Assembly (NCBI GenBank): GCA_021155905.1
Contig: JAJNBG010000027.1
Span: 1-64,000, forward strand
Direction: 5' to 3'
Source of the DNA: Bacteroidota bacterium
GTDB lineage: Bacteria; Bacteroidota; Bacteroidia; B-17B0; Aurantibacillaceae
Length of the DNA: 64,000 bases
The translations under genes were made by a program, and so were the position numbers. This document shows positions 18,132-27,505 of the stretch, piece after piece; position 1 is the stretch's first letter, and each line of letters starts with the position of its first letter. The notes below the pieces were generated by a model. It ran no database searches, had not been told where the DNA came from, and worked only from the letters and a program-made list of their open reading frames with translations.

Positions 18132-18935
18132 TTATATCAGCGTTGGTATAGTTACTTTTTCTATTTGAGATAACCATAAATTATGGTCACCCGCTTTGGA
18201 CCATGTATTGTATGCCAGCTTTACATCCTCTGTTAGTGCACTGGCTTGTAGCCTTGATTTAGTAGCCAACATCGCGCCTGTAATAAGATTGTTCTGTAAC
18301 TCTTGTGCTGATTCAAATAATGATGTCAATAAATCTTTATCACATCCTCCAACATAAGCACAGGCAACACCTATGCCTGTCCATAATGCTGCGCGACGCT
18401 CCAAAGAGAACGCTGAAACCAATTCGTGAATTTTAGTGACATCGCCTTTACTTATGTACCATAGGCTACGTCCGATACCCTGATCATAGGAGGATAACAT
18501 TTCGGGCTGTATGGCTTCCGGTATTTTTTGACCTTTAATACTGCTTCTCTGTCTGAAAATACCATCATAATAGCCGTAGCCGTCTAAAACCCTTGAGCTC
18601 AATAATACATCTGTAATTCCGAAGAATGGTAAAACCGAATAGTTTTGCTGAGCAACTGCCCAACCAAGTCCTACATGAATCTGAACAGCGTGTGCAGGCG
18701 CTCTTTCAGCAAATAAATTCCATGATGTCAATATTTCGTTTTTGTTAAGATCATTTAAAGCAATACCCATGGACGCGCCTTCGTACGCTGCTGATCTAAA
18801 CTCCGGCTCTGTTTGATCCAGTTGTAAAATAAGCTCCTTAAGATCAGGGGACGTTAATGTAAGATCCCTGGACACCTGAAAAATGGTTTTTATTTTTTCT
18901 ATTCTAAGAGAAATTTCTTTTTCACAACCCATCAT
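18132..18935 (-). CDS. DUF1702-like protein
   Basis: 267 residues, cytoplasmic, no signal peptide. The order of motifs matches DUF1702 as I remember it: FRSAAYEGASMGIAL (about 47-62), HVGLGWA, LDGYGYYDGIFRQR, DQGIGRSLWYI and ERRAALWTGIGVACAYVGG. Members of this family occur in some natural-product clusters, including enediyne-type ones, but no enzymatic activity is known to me. The start could be either of two consecutive ATG codons. It lies 24 bases after the ketosynthase-like gene and 13 bases before the 132-residue gene. Together these four genes look like a biosynthetic operon, not scattered housekeeping genes. Confidence 0.7.
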   Translation of the reverse strand: MMGCEKEISLRIEKIKTIFQVSRDLTLTSPDLKELILQLDQTEPEFRSAAYEGASMGIALNDLNKNEILTSWNLFAERAPAHAVQIHVGLGWAVAQQNYSVLPFFGITDVLLSSRVLDGYGYYDGIFRQRSSIKGQKIPEAIQPEMLSSYDQGIGRSLWYISKGDVTKIHELVSAFSLERRAALWTGIGVACAYVGGCDKDLLTSLFESAQELQNNLITGAMLATKSRLQASALTEDVKLAYNTWSKAGDHNLWLSQIEKVTIPTLI

Positions 18936-18959
18936 GTCTAATATAAATACCCGTATGAA

Positions 18960-20099
18960 TTAACAAACTGTAAGCAGGCAGTATGCGTAGGTAAAACGCG
19001 CACTCTCAGGAACCATCAATAAAATTTTCTGACCGGTTTTTAATTTTTCGGAATTCATTAATTCTTCCACCATCATGAAAATTGATGCAGAGCCAATGTT
19101 TCCCGTAGTGGTTAAATTCGTGAACCATTTTTCCTGTGGGATCTGGATGTCATACTTCAAAATTTCTTCGGCTATTTTTGCCCTGAAAAATTCAGATGAC
19201 AAATGAGGTAAAAAGTAATCGATGGTTGTAACATCAAAATTTCTTTTGTCTAATATTTCTTTCAGGTATTTGGTACCGGTAGGCACTATTTCCTTACCTA
19301 ATAATTTAGTATCCTGTTTGAAAGAGAAAATAGATTTCTGCAACCATTCTTCCGGAGAAAACTCTTTCCAGCCCTTTGTGCTTCCATCCTCGTTTTTATC
19401 TGAGCCAACATACATGCAGGTTTCCAATTGATTGGCATAGGAACGGATATCCAGCCATTCAATTTTTAAATTTACTGAGTTTGGACGAGGCTTGTTTTCT
19501 AACAATAACGCAGCGGCCCCATCGGAAAGCATCCAGCGCAAAAAATCTTTTTCAAATGCAATGATTGGATTTTGCTCCATTTCTGCCAGGCGCTCTGTTT
19601 CCTTTTCGAAATTAGAGGCCAGCATAAAGGAAGAAAGTTTTTCAGAACCAGTAACAACTGCATTCTTTGTATTCCCGGCAAGGATCGATAAATAACCTGC
19701 TTTCAGGGATTGCATACTGGCACAACAGGAACCTGACGGCGATATTAATTCCAATGGTTTACCATTTTTTAATTCTCCGTGAACCATGACTGCGTGTGAA
19801 GGCATGTGGTTATCAGGCGAAGCAGTGCCACAGGCTAACAATTCAATATCTTCTACCTTGAAATTTTCATCCGTTAATTTTTCAATTGCCAAAGCGGCCA
19901 TTTGCGCATTTGAATGCGTGGATTTGCCATTTTTGTCAATCGAATAATAGCGGGTTTTTATTCCGTTATTGCGAAGAGTCAACCTTTTCCCTTTTGAAGG
20001 AACGCCATCAATCATACCTAAATACTCCTCCATTTCGTCATTAGAAACGGGCTCATTAGGTAAAAATTTTGACGACTTCGTTATATAAACTCCTTGCAT
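18960..20099 (-). CDS. Beta-ketoacyl-ACP synthase III-like enzyme, StlD/DarB type
   Basis: 379 residues with a thiolase fold of the KAS III (FabH-like) group. The catalytic triad is visible: Cys125 or Cys126 in SGSCCASM, His299 in LPHLSS and Asn334 in GNIGSAS. The N-terminus (SKFLPNEPVSNDEMEEYLG, and LRNNGIKTRYYSID) is typical of the StlD/DarB ketosynthases, which join two acyl units to make dialkylresorcinol or cyclohexanedione precursors. It is too different from housekeeping FabH (PHQAN-type His motif absent) for that role. It heads a four-gene operon 59 bases after the trigger factor stop. The usual DarA and DarC partners and acyl carrier proteins are not in this window. The precise product is unknown. 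Confidence 0.82.
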   Translation of the reverse strand: MQGVYITKSSKFLPNEPVSNDEMEEYLGMIDGVPSKGKRLTLRNNGIKTRYYSIDKNGKSTHSNAQMAALAIEKLTDENFKVEDIELLACGTASPDNHMPSHAVMVHGELKNGKPLELISPSGSCCASMQSLKAGYLSILAGNTKNAVVTGSEKLSSFMLASNFEKETERLAEMEQNPIIAFEKDFLRWMLSDGAAALLLENKPRPNSVNLKIEWLDIRSYANQLETCMYVGSDKNEDGSTKGWKEFSPEEWLQKSIFSFKQDTKLLGKEIVPTGTKYLKEILDKRNFDVTTIDYFLPHLSSEFFRAKIAEEILKYDIQIPQEKWFTNLTTTGNIGSASIFMMVEELMNSEKLKTGQKILLMVPESARFTYAYCLLTVC

Positions 20100-20158
20100 T
20101 TTATATGTTAGCTGTTTTTAGGTATTAATTTACAGAGAATAGTTTATTCACTGTAATT

Positions 20159-21499
20159 TTATTCATTAATTCCAAAAAACTCATTATAGCTTACTTCCTT
20201 GGTATCTAATTTACAGGATGTTTTTAATACGTCCAATACTTTTTTGCTATAAAGACCTTCAAATATTTTTTGAGCTTCCTGCTCTTTACTCAAAATGCCA
20301 TCAACAATTTTAGACACTTCTTTTTCTTCAGGAACCTGGCCATAACGTGCAAATTGAGAACGCACATACTGTCCGGCCTCTTCTTTCGCTTCATCTGCGG
20401 TAACCGCAATGTTATTGTTTTTAATGATCTTGTTTTCGATTAATTTCCATTGCATGGATTTGGCATACGAAGGATATTCAGCTTCCAGTTGTTCTTTGGT
20501 TAGAGGCTTTTCATTTACGGCCATTAACCAACGCTTTAAGAAATCATCCGGTAAAGTAATATTCAGTTTTTCCACCAGTGTTTTTTCAACTCCTTCTACA
20601 AACTTACGGTCTGTATCCTGTGCAAACATTAAAGCTAATTCGCCTTTAATCTTTTCTTTAAATTCTTCTAAAGAATTTACGGTTCCTGCACCATATAATT
20701 TATCAAATAATTCCTGGTTCAATTCAGCATCTTCCATGCGGGCGATGTTACGAACCGTTAACTGCAAATTAGCATTAAAGCTCTCTGCTAATTCTTTATC
20801 AATGCCTAGAGAAATCGATTTATCAACGGCTGAATCATACAATTCGTTTGCATTGATAATGATCTTATCTTCTTTTTTAGCACCTGTTAATTTCGCTTTT
20901 GCCGCTTCATTCTTCAAACGGTCAATTCCGATACTGGTTGATTTGAAAACTCCACCCGGTACAATATTGTTATCGGCGTCCAATTCCACGATGTCTATAT
21001 ACAGAACATCTTTTCCTTCAGCTACTTCAGGATTAGAAGGTTTCCCGTAATTACGTTTTACGTCTTTCAGATATTTCTCAACTAACTCATCGTCAATTTT
21101 AACGGTGTTGTAAACGAACGTTTGAGAGTTATCCAGCTTCACATCAAATTGAGGAGTTAATCCTAATTCGTAGTTGAAGGTCCATTCAGTCTGGTTATCA
21201 AAGTCAATTTTATTGTCTTCTTTAGGCATTGGATTACCTAAGATTTCAATTTTATTTTCGTTGATGTAGTTATAAAGGGTTTCGTTTAATATTTTGTTGA
21301 TTTCATCCACCAAAATAGATTTACCATGTTGTTTCTTAATTAGTCCAACAGGCACTTTTCCAGGTCTGAAACCAGGCATAGCAGCTTGTTTTTGTACTTT
21401 TTTTATAGCGTTCTCAACTTTAGACTCATAATCAGCCGGAGCCAAAGTGATACTTAGTTCTGCAGTTAATGCGTTGATGTCTTTTTTAGATATGTTCAT
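20159..21499 (-). CDS. tig: Trigger factor, ribosome-bound chaperone
   Basis: 446 residues, the usual length. The N-terminal ribosome-binding domain holds the signature PGFRPGKVPVGLIKKQHGK (about residues 42-60), including the loop that contacts ribosomal protein L23. The middle PPIase-like domain is present but diverged (KDVLYIDIVELDADN), as is common in Bacteroidota, and the C-terminal helical arms follow. It binds nascent chains at the ribosome exit tunnel in the cytoplasm. A good promoter lies just upstream on the same strand. The four-gene ketosynthase operon starts only 59 bases downstream without an obvious terminator, so some read-through is possible. Confidence 0.93.
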   Translation of the reverse strand: MNISKKDINALTAELSITLAPADYESKVENAIKKVQKQAAMPGFRPGKVPVGLIKKQHGKSILVDEINKILNETLYNYINENKIEILGNPMPKEDNKIDFDNQTEWTFNYELGLTPQFDVKLDNSQTFVYNTVKIDDELVEKYLKDVKRNYGKPSNPEVAEGKDVLYIDIVELDADNNIVPGGVFKSTSIGIDRLKNEAAKAKLTGAKKEDKIIINANELYDSAVDKSISLGIDKELAESFNANLQLTVRNIARMEDAELNQELFDKLYGAGTVNSLEEFKEKIKGELALMFAQDTDRKFVEGVEKTLVEKLNITLPDDFLKRWLMAVNEKPLTKEQLEAEYPSYAKSMQWKLIENKIIKNNNIAVTADEAKEEAGQYVRSQFARYGQVPEEKEVSKIVDGILSKEQEAQKIFEGLYSKKVLDVLKTSCKLDTKEVSYNEFFGINE

Positions 21500-21528
21500 G
21501 TTATTTTTCTTAATAATTATAAGGGTTG

Positions 21529-21558
21529 CAAAAATACGGGATTTTAGCTAAAAATCAA
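21529..21558 (-). promoter_or_regulatory. Promoter of trigger factor
   Basis: On the minus strand TATTTTTG (21536-21529) matches TAnnTTTG, and TTG (21558-21556) lies exactly 19 bases upstream, the normal -33/-7 spacing of the Bacteroidota housekeeping sigma factor. The start codon of tig follows about 30 bases downstream of the box. This is the clearest complete promoter in the window. Confidence 0.8.
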
Positions 21559-21780
21559 TGCTTTAACTGAAATTTTAGTAAAATACCCGCTAATACTTAC
21601 AGCATTTTAAGAAATATTATAACAGTGTTTTTCACTATCATTTTGGGAAGCATTTCAAAGTCTTAGTACTTAAGCACTTAAAATAACCTGTAATTCAAAT
21701 GCTAAATAACGGAAATGCTGCTTTCTTCGGCAGTTTTTACACTTTTTTTGTGAAAAACTAATTGAGTCGCTTTATTCTTA

Positions 21781-23271
21781 TTGGAGAAGTATTTACCATC
21801 TTGCTGGTCTAAAACTTCGAAGACATTGCATAAGCCATTTCATACCCTTCTGTTCTTATCCTTCACATTTATTATGCTGGGAATAATTAGTATGGTGTTT
21901 CCGGAAAAAGGAATATTCATTAGTGAGAAATTCAGTATTCAATACCCCACTTTTGCTTCCTTATTTCTTGAAAAAAAAGCTGAGAAGACAGATATTTCAA
22001 ACATCATCGCCCTGGCGGACGCTGAGGATAAAGCTACTGAAAATGTGAATGACACCATAGAGGTGGCAAAAATTGAGTTAAGGGATTCTACGGTCAAACT
22101 GATCACTAGCATACAGTATAAAAATACCAATAAGTCAGCGATGGCTAGTTTCTTCAATTCTCTCGCCAATTTAAGTGCCGAAGAGAAAAGCATTCGTATT
22201 TTACATTACGGAGATTCGCAAATAGAAGGTGACCGGATCAGTGACTACCTTAGATTGAAACTACAAAGCCAGTTTGGAGGGGAAGGACCAGGCCTGATTT
22301 CTTTTATGCCGGTAGCGCCAAGCGTTGTCAATAAAATTTCCTGGAGTCCGGGCTGGGACCGTTACCCTGTTTTTGCCGGGAAAGACAAGCGGGTAAAACA
22401 TAATAATTTTGGAGCTTTAGCACATATTACACGCTTCTATAATTACGCTCCTATTACCGATACGACGCAATTTAAATCCGCCTGGGTGAAGGTAGTAACG
22501 AGTAAAAATGGCGGGCCAAAAGCGGCTGCCTATAAAAAAATAAAATTGTTTTATGGCGGTGCCCAGGCAAAAACGCATGTGGAATTGTACGAGAATGGAA
22601 CTCTGAACGCATCCGATTCTTTAGTTGCTGGCGGGAATTTTAATATCAAAGAGTTTAATTTGAACCAGGGCGCTTTGCTTCAGGAATTTAAATTCAGAGG
22701 AAAGGATAGCCCGGATTTTTATGGTGTTTCACTGGAGGGAAGCAAAGGTGTAATGGTAGATAATTTTGGATTACGCGGGAGCTCCGGTACTTTTTTTAAT
22801 CAGATTAATTTTGGACAGTTAAAACAATTTTATGATTACCTGAACGCAAAACTGATCATCTTACAATTTGGCGGTAACTCCTTGCCATACATTACCACGA
22901 AGGAACAAGCTGATGGATTTGGCGGTTATTTGAAATCACAGATTCTGATCATCAAAAAACTCGCGCCACAAGCTTCTATTTTGGTGGTGGGTCCCGCCGA
23001 TATGAGTGTGAAAATGGGGACGGAATATCAAACACACCCGCAACTGGAGAATCTGCGCGACGCCATCAGAAAATCAGCATTCGATACCGATTGTGCTTTT
23101 TTCGATATGTATAATTGCATGGGCGGGAAAAACAGTATGCTTGCATGGGTGGAGCAGGGGATTGGTGCTAAAGACTATATTCACTTTAGTTCAGGAGGCG
23201 CGCGAAAAATTGCAGTGTTGTTATATTCTTCGTTAATGAACGATTATAATGAGTTTACAAAGAAGAAATAA
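21781..23271 (+). CDS. Membrane-anchored SGNH/GDSL-type hydrolase or acetyltransferase partner
   Basis: 496 residues. One N-terminal membrane segment (about residues 20-40, HTLLFLSFTFIMLGIISMVF) anchors a periplasmic domain. SGNH features: the nucleophile block YGDSQIEGD with Ser146, a Gly/Asn block LIILQFGGNSLP, and the terminal Asp465-x-x-His468 in KDYIHFSSGG. The start must be the TTG at 21781, because the first ATG (21874) would cut through the membrane segment and a TGA lies 16 bases before the TTG. It leads a group with a second SGNH protein and an MBOAT protein, an arrangement like alginate O-acetylation (AlgI with AlgJ/AlgX). It therefore probably transfers or removes acyl groups on an envelope or exported glycan. 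The glycan is unknown. Confidence 0.82.
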   Translation: MEKYLPSCWSKTSKTLHKPFHTLLFLSFTFIMLGIISMVFPEKGIFISEKFSIQYPTFASLFLEKKAEKTDISNIIALADAEDKATENVNDTIEVAKIELRDSTVKLITSIQYKNTNKSAMASFFNSLANLSAEEKSIRILHYGDSQIEGDRISDYLRLKLQSQFGGEGPGLISFMPVAPSVVNKISWSPGWDRYPVFAGKDKRVKHNNFGALAHITRFYNYAPITDTTQFKSAWVKVVTSKNGGPKAAAYKKIKLFYGGAQAKTHVELYENGTLNASDSLVAGGNFNIKEFNLNQGALLQEFKFRGKDSPDFYGVSLEGSKGVMVDNFGLRGSSGTFFNQINFGQLKQFYDYLNAKLIILQFGGNSLPYITTKEQADGFGGYLKSQILIIKKLAPQASILVVGPADMSVKMGTEYQTHPQLENLRDAIRKSAFDTDCAFFDMYNCMGGKNSMLAWVEQGIGAKDYIHFSSGGARKIAVLLYSSLMNDYNEFTKKK

Positions 23272-23296
23272 GTTTAGGATTAAGCAGAAAAAATAA

Positions 23297-24544
23297 ATGA
23301 TAAAAGATAAAACAGTTCGTGCAAAAAACATCCATTTAATTTTCACTTGCCTTTTGTCATGTGTCTTTTATCTTGTGTCCCATCATTCAACTGCTCAGCA
23401 GTATCCTTTCATCAACTATGATCAGAGTAAATTATACATGGCAAAGGACAGTTCCCAGATCATGAAATTTTACAAAAAGATCGATGAGTTAAGGGATGGA
23501 AAGCGTAATAAAGTAACGGTGGTTCACTTTGGAGGATCACACATACAAGCAGGCTTCTGGACCGAAGTACTAATGGATGGATTCCAGGGAATGGGAAATT
23601 TTAAAGGTGGAGGTACATTTATTTTTCCGTTTCGGATTGTGAAGACTAACAGCCCGCATTTTTTCAAATCCTTTACAACCGGGAAATGGATCCGGAAGAG
23701 GAGTGCCCTGGCAAAGGAAATGTGCGACAATCTTGGTTTAGCCGGAATGGCCGGCATCACGAATGACAGCGCCAATACATTTGGATTTAATATTTTAAAA
23801 AACAATCATCACCAGTCGTTCAACTCATTAAGGGTATATCATAATTTCAACCCAAGTTTCGAATTTTCAATTCCCGAACGGGAAGATTTACATTTTGTAA
23901 GAACAGATGATGCGAAACTGGGATATACTGAATTTAAATTTGAAACATTTATTGATTCTGTAAATTTTAACCTGGTTAAAAAAGATACCCTTATTAAAGA
24001 TTTTATGCTCCGTGGATTTAGCATTGATAATACAAACCCCGGATTTTATTATGCGGCTATTGGCGTGAACGGAGCAAGTACTTCTTCTTATTTGCGTTGT
24101 CAGGAGTTTGTGAATGAATTGGCAACCATTCCACCCGACCTGGTTATTTTTTCTTTGGGAGTGAATGATACCCATGATGCTAATTTCTCTAAAGAGCGGT
24201 TTATTACGAATTACGATAGCTTAATTTCATTGATAAAAATCGCTTCACCACGCTGTGCTTTTTTATTCACCACGGTGACGGATAATTATATGAGCAGGAG
24301 GGTTGCCAATAAGCGCCCCATAAAAGCCGAAGAAGCTATGTTTGAATTAATGGAAAAACACAATGCGGCGGTGTATGATTTGTATGCTGTGATGGGCGGG
24401 TACAAATCCATTTACAAGTGGCAGAAGGCGGGCCTTGCTGCCAAAGATAAAGTGCATTTTAACGGCAGGGGTTATAGAATTTTAGCTGACCTGATGTTTG
24501 ACGCTATCAACCGAAGCTATCGATACAACAGCATAATCAAATAG
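23297..24544 (+). CDS. Periplasmic SGNH/GDSL-type protein
   Basis: 415 residues. A signal peptide or anchor lies at about residues 10-33 (HLIFTCLLSCVFYLVSHHSTAQ). The SGNH blocks are VVHFGGSHIQAG with the likely nucleophile Ser81, the GxND block SLGVNDTHD and the Asp384-x-x-His387 pair in KDKVHFNGRG. All catalytic positions appear intact, and this copy keeps the GxND motif that the upstream paralogue has as GGNS. It starts 25 bases after the first SGNH gene. Its TAG stop overlaps the GTG start of the MBOAT gene by one base, which ties the two by translational coupling. Likely role: the extracytoplasmic acyl-transfer or acyl-removal partner of the MBOAT protein. Confidence 0.83.
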   Translation: MIKDKTVRAKNIHLIFTCLLSCVFYLVSHHSTAQQYPFINYDQSKLYMAKDSSQIMKFYKKIDELRDGKRNKVTVVHFGGSHIQAGFWTEVLMDGFQGMGNFKGGGTFIFPFRIVKTNSPHFFKSFTTGKWIRKRSALAKEMCDNLGLAGMAGITNDSANTFGFNILKNNHHQSFNSLRVYHNFNPSFEFSIPEREDLHFVRTDDAKLGYTEFKFETFIDSVNFNLVKKDTLIKDFMLRGFSIDNTNPGFYYAAIGVNGASTSSYLRCQEFVNELATIPPDLVIFSLGVNDTHDANFSKERFITNYDSLISLIKIASPRCAFLFTTVTDNYMSRRVANKRPIKAEEAMFELMEKHNAAVYDLYAVMGGYKSIYKWQKAGLAAKDKVHFNGRGYRILADLMFDAINRSYRYNSIIK

Positions 24545-26211
24545 TGATCAACGATATTCTCACATATTTAAAACCACTGTTCGTTTATGTGAAGGGGCAG
24601 CCCGTAATTTTTACCCAATTGTATTTCTGGGGATTTTTTTCCGTGGTGCTCGCTATTTATTCATTGCTCTATAAGAAGAATAACTTACGCACCTTTTATT
24701 TATTGCTGGTAAGCTTTTTCTTTTATTATAAAACAAGTGGCATTTTCCTGATTCTCCTGATTTTCACAATCGTCAGTGATTATAATTGGGGAAGACTCAT
24801 TCATAAAACAGAATCAGTTAAACGAAAGAAACTCTACGTCACTATAAGTATGATACTCAATTTAACGTTGCTGTGTTATTTTAAGTACGCTTATTTCTTC
24901 GTGGAGAGTGTCAATCAGCTCGCGGGTTCTGATATTCATTTCTTTAATTATTTCACTCAGTTCAGTAACACTTATTTTTCCACCAATGATCCTTTAAATA
25001 AACTGATTCTTCCGGTGGGTGTTTCTTTTTTCACCTTTCAATCTATCTCCTATACCATTGATATGTACCGGGGAAAAGTAACGCCTGTAAAATCGATTTA
25101 CGATTATGGATTCTTTGTTTGTTTCTTTCCTCATCTGGTAGCCGGACCAATCGTAAAAGCCAACGAATTTCTTTACCAGATATATCAGCCTTACAATTTA
25201 ACACGAAAAGAATTTGGTTACGCTGTGTTCTGGATCATCAATGGTTTGGGAAAAAAGATCCTGGCCGATTATATTGCCGTTAACTACATTGATCGTGTCT
25301 TTGACAATCCTAATTATTATTCCGGTGTGGAAACGGTCTTTGGAATTTTCGGTTATTCTTTACAGATCTATGCAGACTTTAGTGGTTATACCGACATCGC
25401 CATCGGTATTGCATTATTATTAGGCTATCGTTTAAAAACAAATTTTAAATCACCTTACAAGGCGCAGGACGTGAGCGAATTCTGGAAGCGCTGGCACATT
25501 TCTTTATCCACCTGGTTAAAAGATTATTTATACATCCCGTTGGGTGGAAATAAACAGGGAACCATCGGATCATATATCTGTATTGCATTTTTGTCTGTTG
25601 TGTTGGTCATGCTCACCGGAAAGATCTGGCTGTTGCTGGTTTTGTTATTGATGGCGATAGTGCTTGTGCTGCTTGCTTATTTTTTTCCAAAGGTCAAACA
25701 AAGCGTGAACACCAATATCAATTTACTGGTTACCATGTTACTGGGAGGCTTTTGGCATGGAAGTTCCTGGCTGTTCATTATTTGGGGCGGCTTAAATGGC
25801 TTGGGGCTTGTGGTCCACAAACTATGGCATAAAATTTCTCCTTTCAAAGAATCCAATTCATTTTTTGTAAAAGGTTTTTTGGTATTGTTAACCTTAACGT
25901 TCATCAGCTTTACCCGTATTTTTTTCAGGAGCGACAGCCTTGAAACCGTTAACCTGATTTTTGACCGTATCACCAACCATTTTGGGGCCGCATTAATCTT
26001 TGATATTATCAGGGGATACGCTTTGGTGTTTTCCGTTATGTTGCTTGGTTATCTGATTCATTGGATCCCTGAATCAGCGAAAGAAAGATACCGTTCACGT
26101 TTCGCTGAGTTGCCATTACCTGCGATGAGTATCTCGGTGGTTGCTTTTGCATTTTGTATCTATCAAATGGTGAGTGGAGAAATGCAACCGTTCATTTATT
26201 TCCAATTTTAA
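24544..26211 (+). CDS. MBOAT family O-acyltransferase (AlgI/DltB-like)
   Basis: 555 residues with about a dozen membrane segments. Family motifs: LPVGVSFFTFQSISYTIDMY, FFPHLVAGPIVKANEF, YADFSGYTDIAIG, and EFWKRWHISLSTWLKDYLY. The catalytic His405 is in LLGGFWHGSSW. Such proteins pass an acyl group, usually acetyl from acetyl-CoA, across the inner membrane to a periplasmic SGNH partner that modifies a polysaccharide, peptidoglycan or teichoic acid. The start is a GTG overlapping the stop of the preceding SGNH gene by one base. With two SGNH proteins upstream this forms a self-contained O-acylation unit. Confidence 0.9.
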   Translation: MINDILTYLKPLFVYVKGQPVIFTQLYFWGFFSVVLAIYSLLYKKNNLRTFYLLLVSFFFYYKTSGIFLILLIFTIVSDYNWGRLIHKTESVKRKKLYVTISMILNLTLLCYFKYAYFFVESVNQLAGSDIHFFNYFTQFSNTYFSTNDPLNKLILPVGVSFFTFQSISYTIDMYRGKVTPVKSIYDYGFFVCFFPHLVAGPIVKANEFLYQIYQPYNLTRKEFGYAVFWIINGLGKKILADYIAVNYIDRVFDNPNYYSGVETVFGIFGYSLQIYADFSGYTDIAIGIALLLGYRLKTNFKSPYKAQDVSEFWKRWHISLSTWLKDYLYIPLGGNKQGTIGSYICIAFLSVVLVMLTGKIWLLLVLLLMAIVLVLLAYFFPKVKQSVNTNINLLVTMLLGGFWHGSSWLFIIWGGLNGLGLVVHKLWHKISPFKESNSFFVKGFLVLLTLTFISFTRIFFRSDSLETVNLIFDRITNHFGAALIFDIIRGYALVFSVMLLGYLIHWIPESAKERYRSRFAELPLPAMSISVVAFAFCIYQMVSGEMQPFIYFQF

Positions 26212-26260
26212 GAATTTATCCCAGGGCTGCTAAGATGCAGAAATTTTTTTAAAACAAATT

Positions 26261-26291
26261 TTTGTCAGTTCGAGCGAAGTCAAGAACATTT
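26261..26291. repeat. Dispersed intergenic repeat
   Basis: GTCAGTTCGAGCGAAGTCAA followed by GAAC lies between the convergent MBOAT and porin genes. It is a close copy of the elements at 16056 and 28390. Confidence 0.65.
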
Positions 26292-26298
26292 TTAATTT

Positions 26299-27378
26299 TT
26301 AAAAGGTAATTGCCAGTGAAGAAGTGATCGCATAATTTTCACGCGACGGCCTGTGATTCATTAAAAATATCGGATCCGCGCTGTTTAAGCCACGCCCTTC
26401 AATTCTCCATAAAACATTTTCGTTTACAACATAATCGAAATTTATGGAATATCCGAAAGTCTGAAATCCATTAGGTGTTCCCGTCACAACGATAATATTT
26501 TTTTCATCTGAGTAATATTCACCGCGCACCGCAATATGTATTCTTTTAGTGGGCTTATACTGAATGATTAAAACAGGGGAATACCAATTATTGTATACGG
26601 CCGAGTTATGTTTTATTTGTTGCATACCGATATCAAAACCTGCAGTAATGCCAATTTTTTCTGTGATTTGTAACTGGCCATACAGGTTATTGAATATCCT
26701 GAGTTGCGAAACACTGTCTGGTAAGTCACTGCCAGTATATGTGCTCCAGTTAAAGGAGTATTTTGAATTCGGTTTATAGGTTAGCTGAGTACCAAATGCG
26801 GGTGTTTGATTTCCCGGTCTTTTTTGAATCCTTTGCCATCCATTTAAGTACATTGCCGCCACGTACAATTTTTCATTCTTAGAAGTGTAACCCAGTTTAA
26901 CGCCGGCTTCATAATATGGGGAATTCTCTGCCAACATACTTCGGGTTAAGTTCCAGCAGTCTTTGCCAATAGCGCTTTCAAAACCAATGTGAGATGGGAA
27001 GACACCCGCATCTACCCAAAGGTTTTTGTTTTTTGAAATTCGAAAACCGGCATTTGCTTCAAAAATATTTTTCAGTAAGCCTGGCTCGTTCGCCATATTG
27101 TATTGAGAGTATGTTCCTGCCATTAAAGCAAAATTTCCCCGTACCTTATTTGTAAGATAACTTGCTTTTACAAATCCCAGATTTAAATTGACTTCATTAT
27201 GCCTGTTAAAGTTGTACAGGAATGAAGGTTTTTCGTGATTGGTGGGTTTACTCAAATCATAACTGTAATAGGTTTCAAGGTAACAGGATAACGTCAAGGG
27301 GCTTTCTTTAACGGAATCCTGCGCCCGAATCTCAATGAATCCAAAAGCCAAAACAATAAGTATGAGAAAATATTTCAA
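26299..27378 (-). CDS. Outer-membrane beta-barrel porin (OmpL-like/bbp2 type)
   Basis: 359 residues. A signal peptide (MKYFLILIVLAFGFIEIRAQ) is followed by alternating amphipathic strands rich in Tyr, Asn and Gly, ending in an aromatic residue (ITSSLAITF), as expected for an outer-membrane barrel. The segment SCYLETYYSYDLSKPTNHEK and the later LWVDAGVFPSHIGFESA and GRGLNSADPIFL fit the putative beta-barrel porin-2 family. The start codon is TTG at 27378, because a TAG lies two codons further upstream and no ATG is available before the signal peptide. Probable role: passage of small solutes; substrate unknown. It is convergent with the MBOAT operon. Confidence 0.8.
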   Translation of the reverse strand: MKYFLILIVLAFGFIEIRAQDSVKESPLTLSCYLETYYSYDLSKPTNHEKPSFLYNFNRHNEVNLNLGFVKASYLTNKVRGNFALMAGTYSQYNMANEPGLLKNIFEANAGFRISKNKNLWVDAGVFPSHIGFESAIGKDCWNLTRSMLAENSPYYEAGVKLGYTSKNEKLYVAAMYLNGWQRIQKRPGNQTPAFGTQLTYKPNSKYSFNWSTYTGSDLPDSVSQLRIFNNLYGQLQITEKIGITAGFDIGMQQIKHNSAVYNNWYSPVLIIQYKPTKRIHIAVRGEYYSDEKNIIVVTGTPNGFQTFGYSINFDYVVNENVLWRIEGRGLNSADPIFLMNHRPSRENYAITSSLAITF

Positions 27379-27505
27379 TTTGTTCTAATTCTTTAAACAT
27401 TACTCGGCAACGCTATTTATTAAAAATAACCTTTTGTTCGATTTATATTTAAATAATTCGTTTAGCCCTGATTCGTTTAGCCTGACTTATCAGTTTGGAA
27501 ATTTA

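Noticed and set aside
18960-20099. Housekeeping FabH for fatty-acid synthesis.
   Set aside because: The His motif is LPHLSS, not PHQAN, the N-terminus fits StlD/DarB ketosynthases, and no other fatty-acid genes are adjacent.
20132-20154. Inverted repeat ACAG-GAATA/TATTC-CTGT between tig and the ketosynthase gene, considered as a tig terminator.
   Set aside because: On the minus strand the stem is not followed by a T tract, so it does not fit a Rho-independent terminator; its role is unclear.
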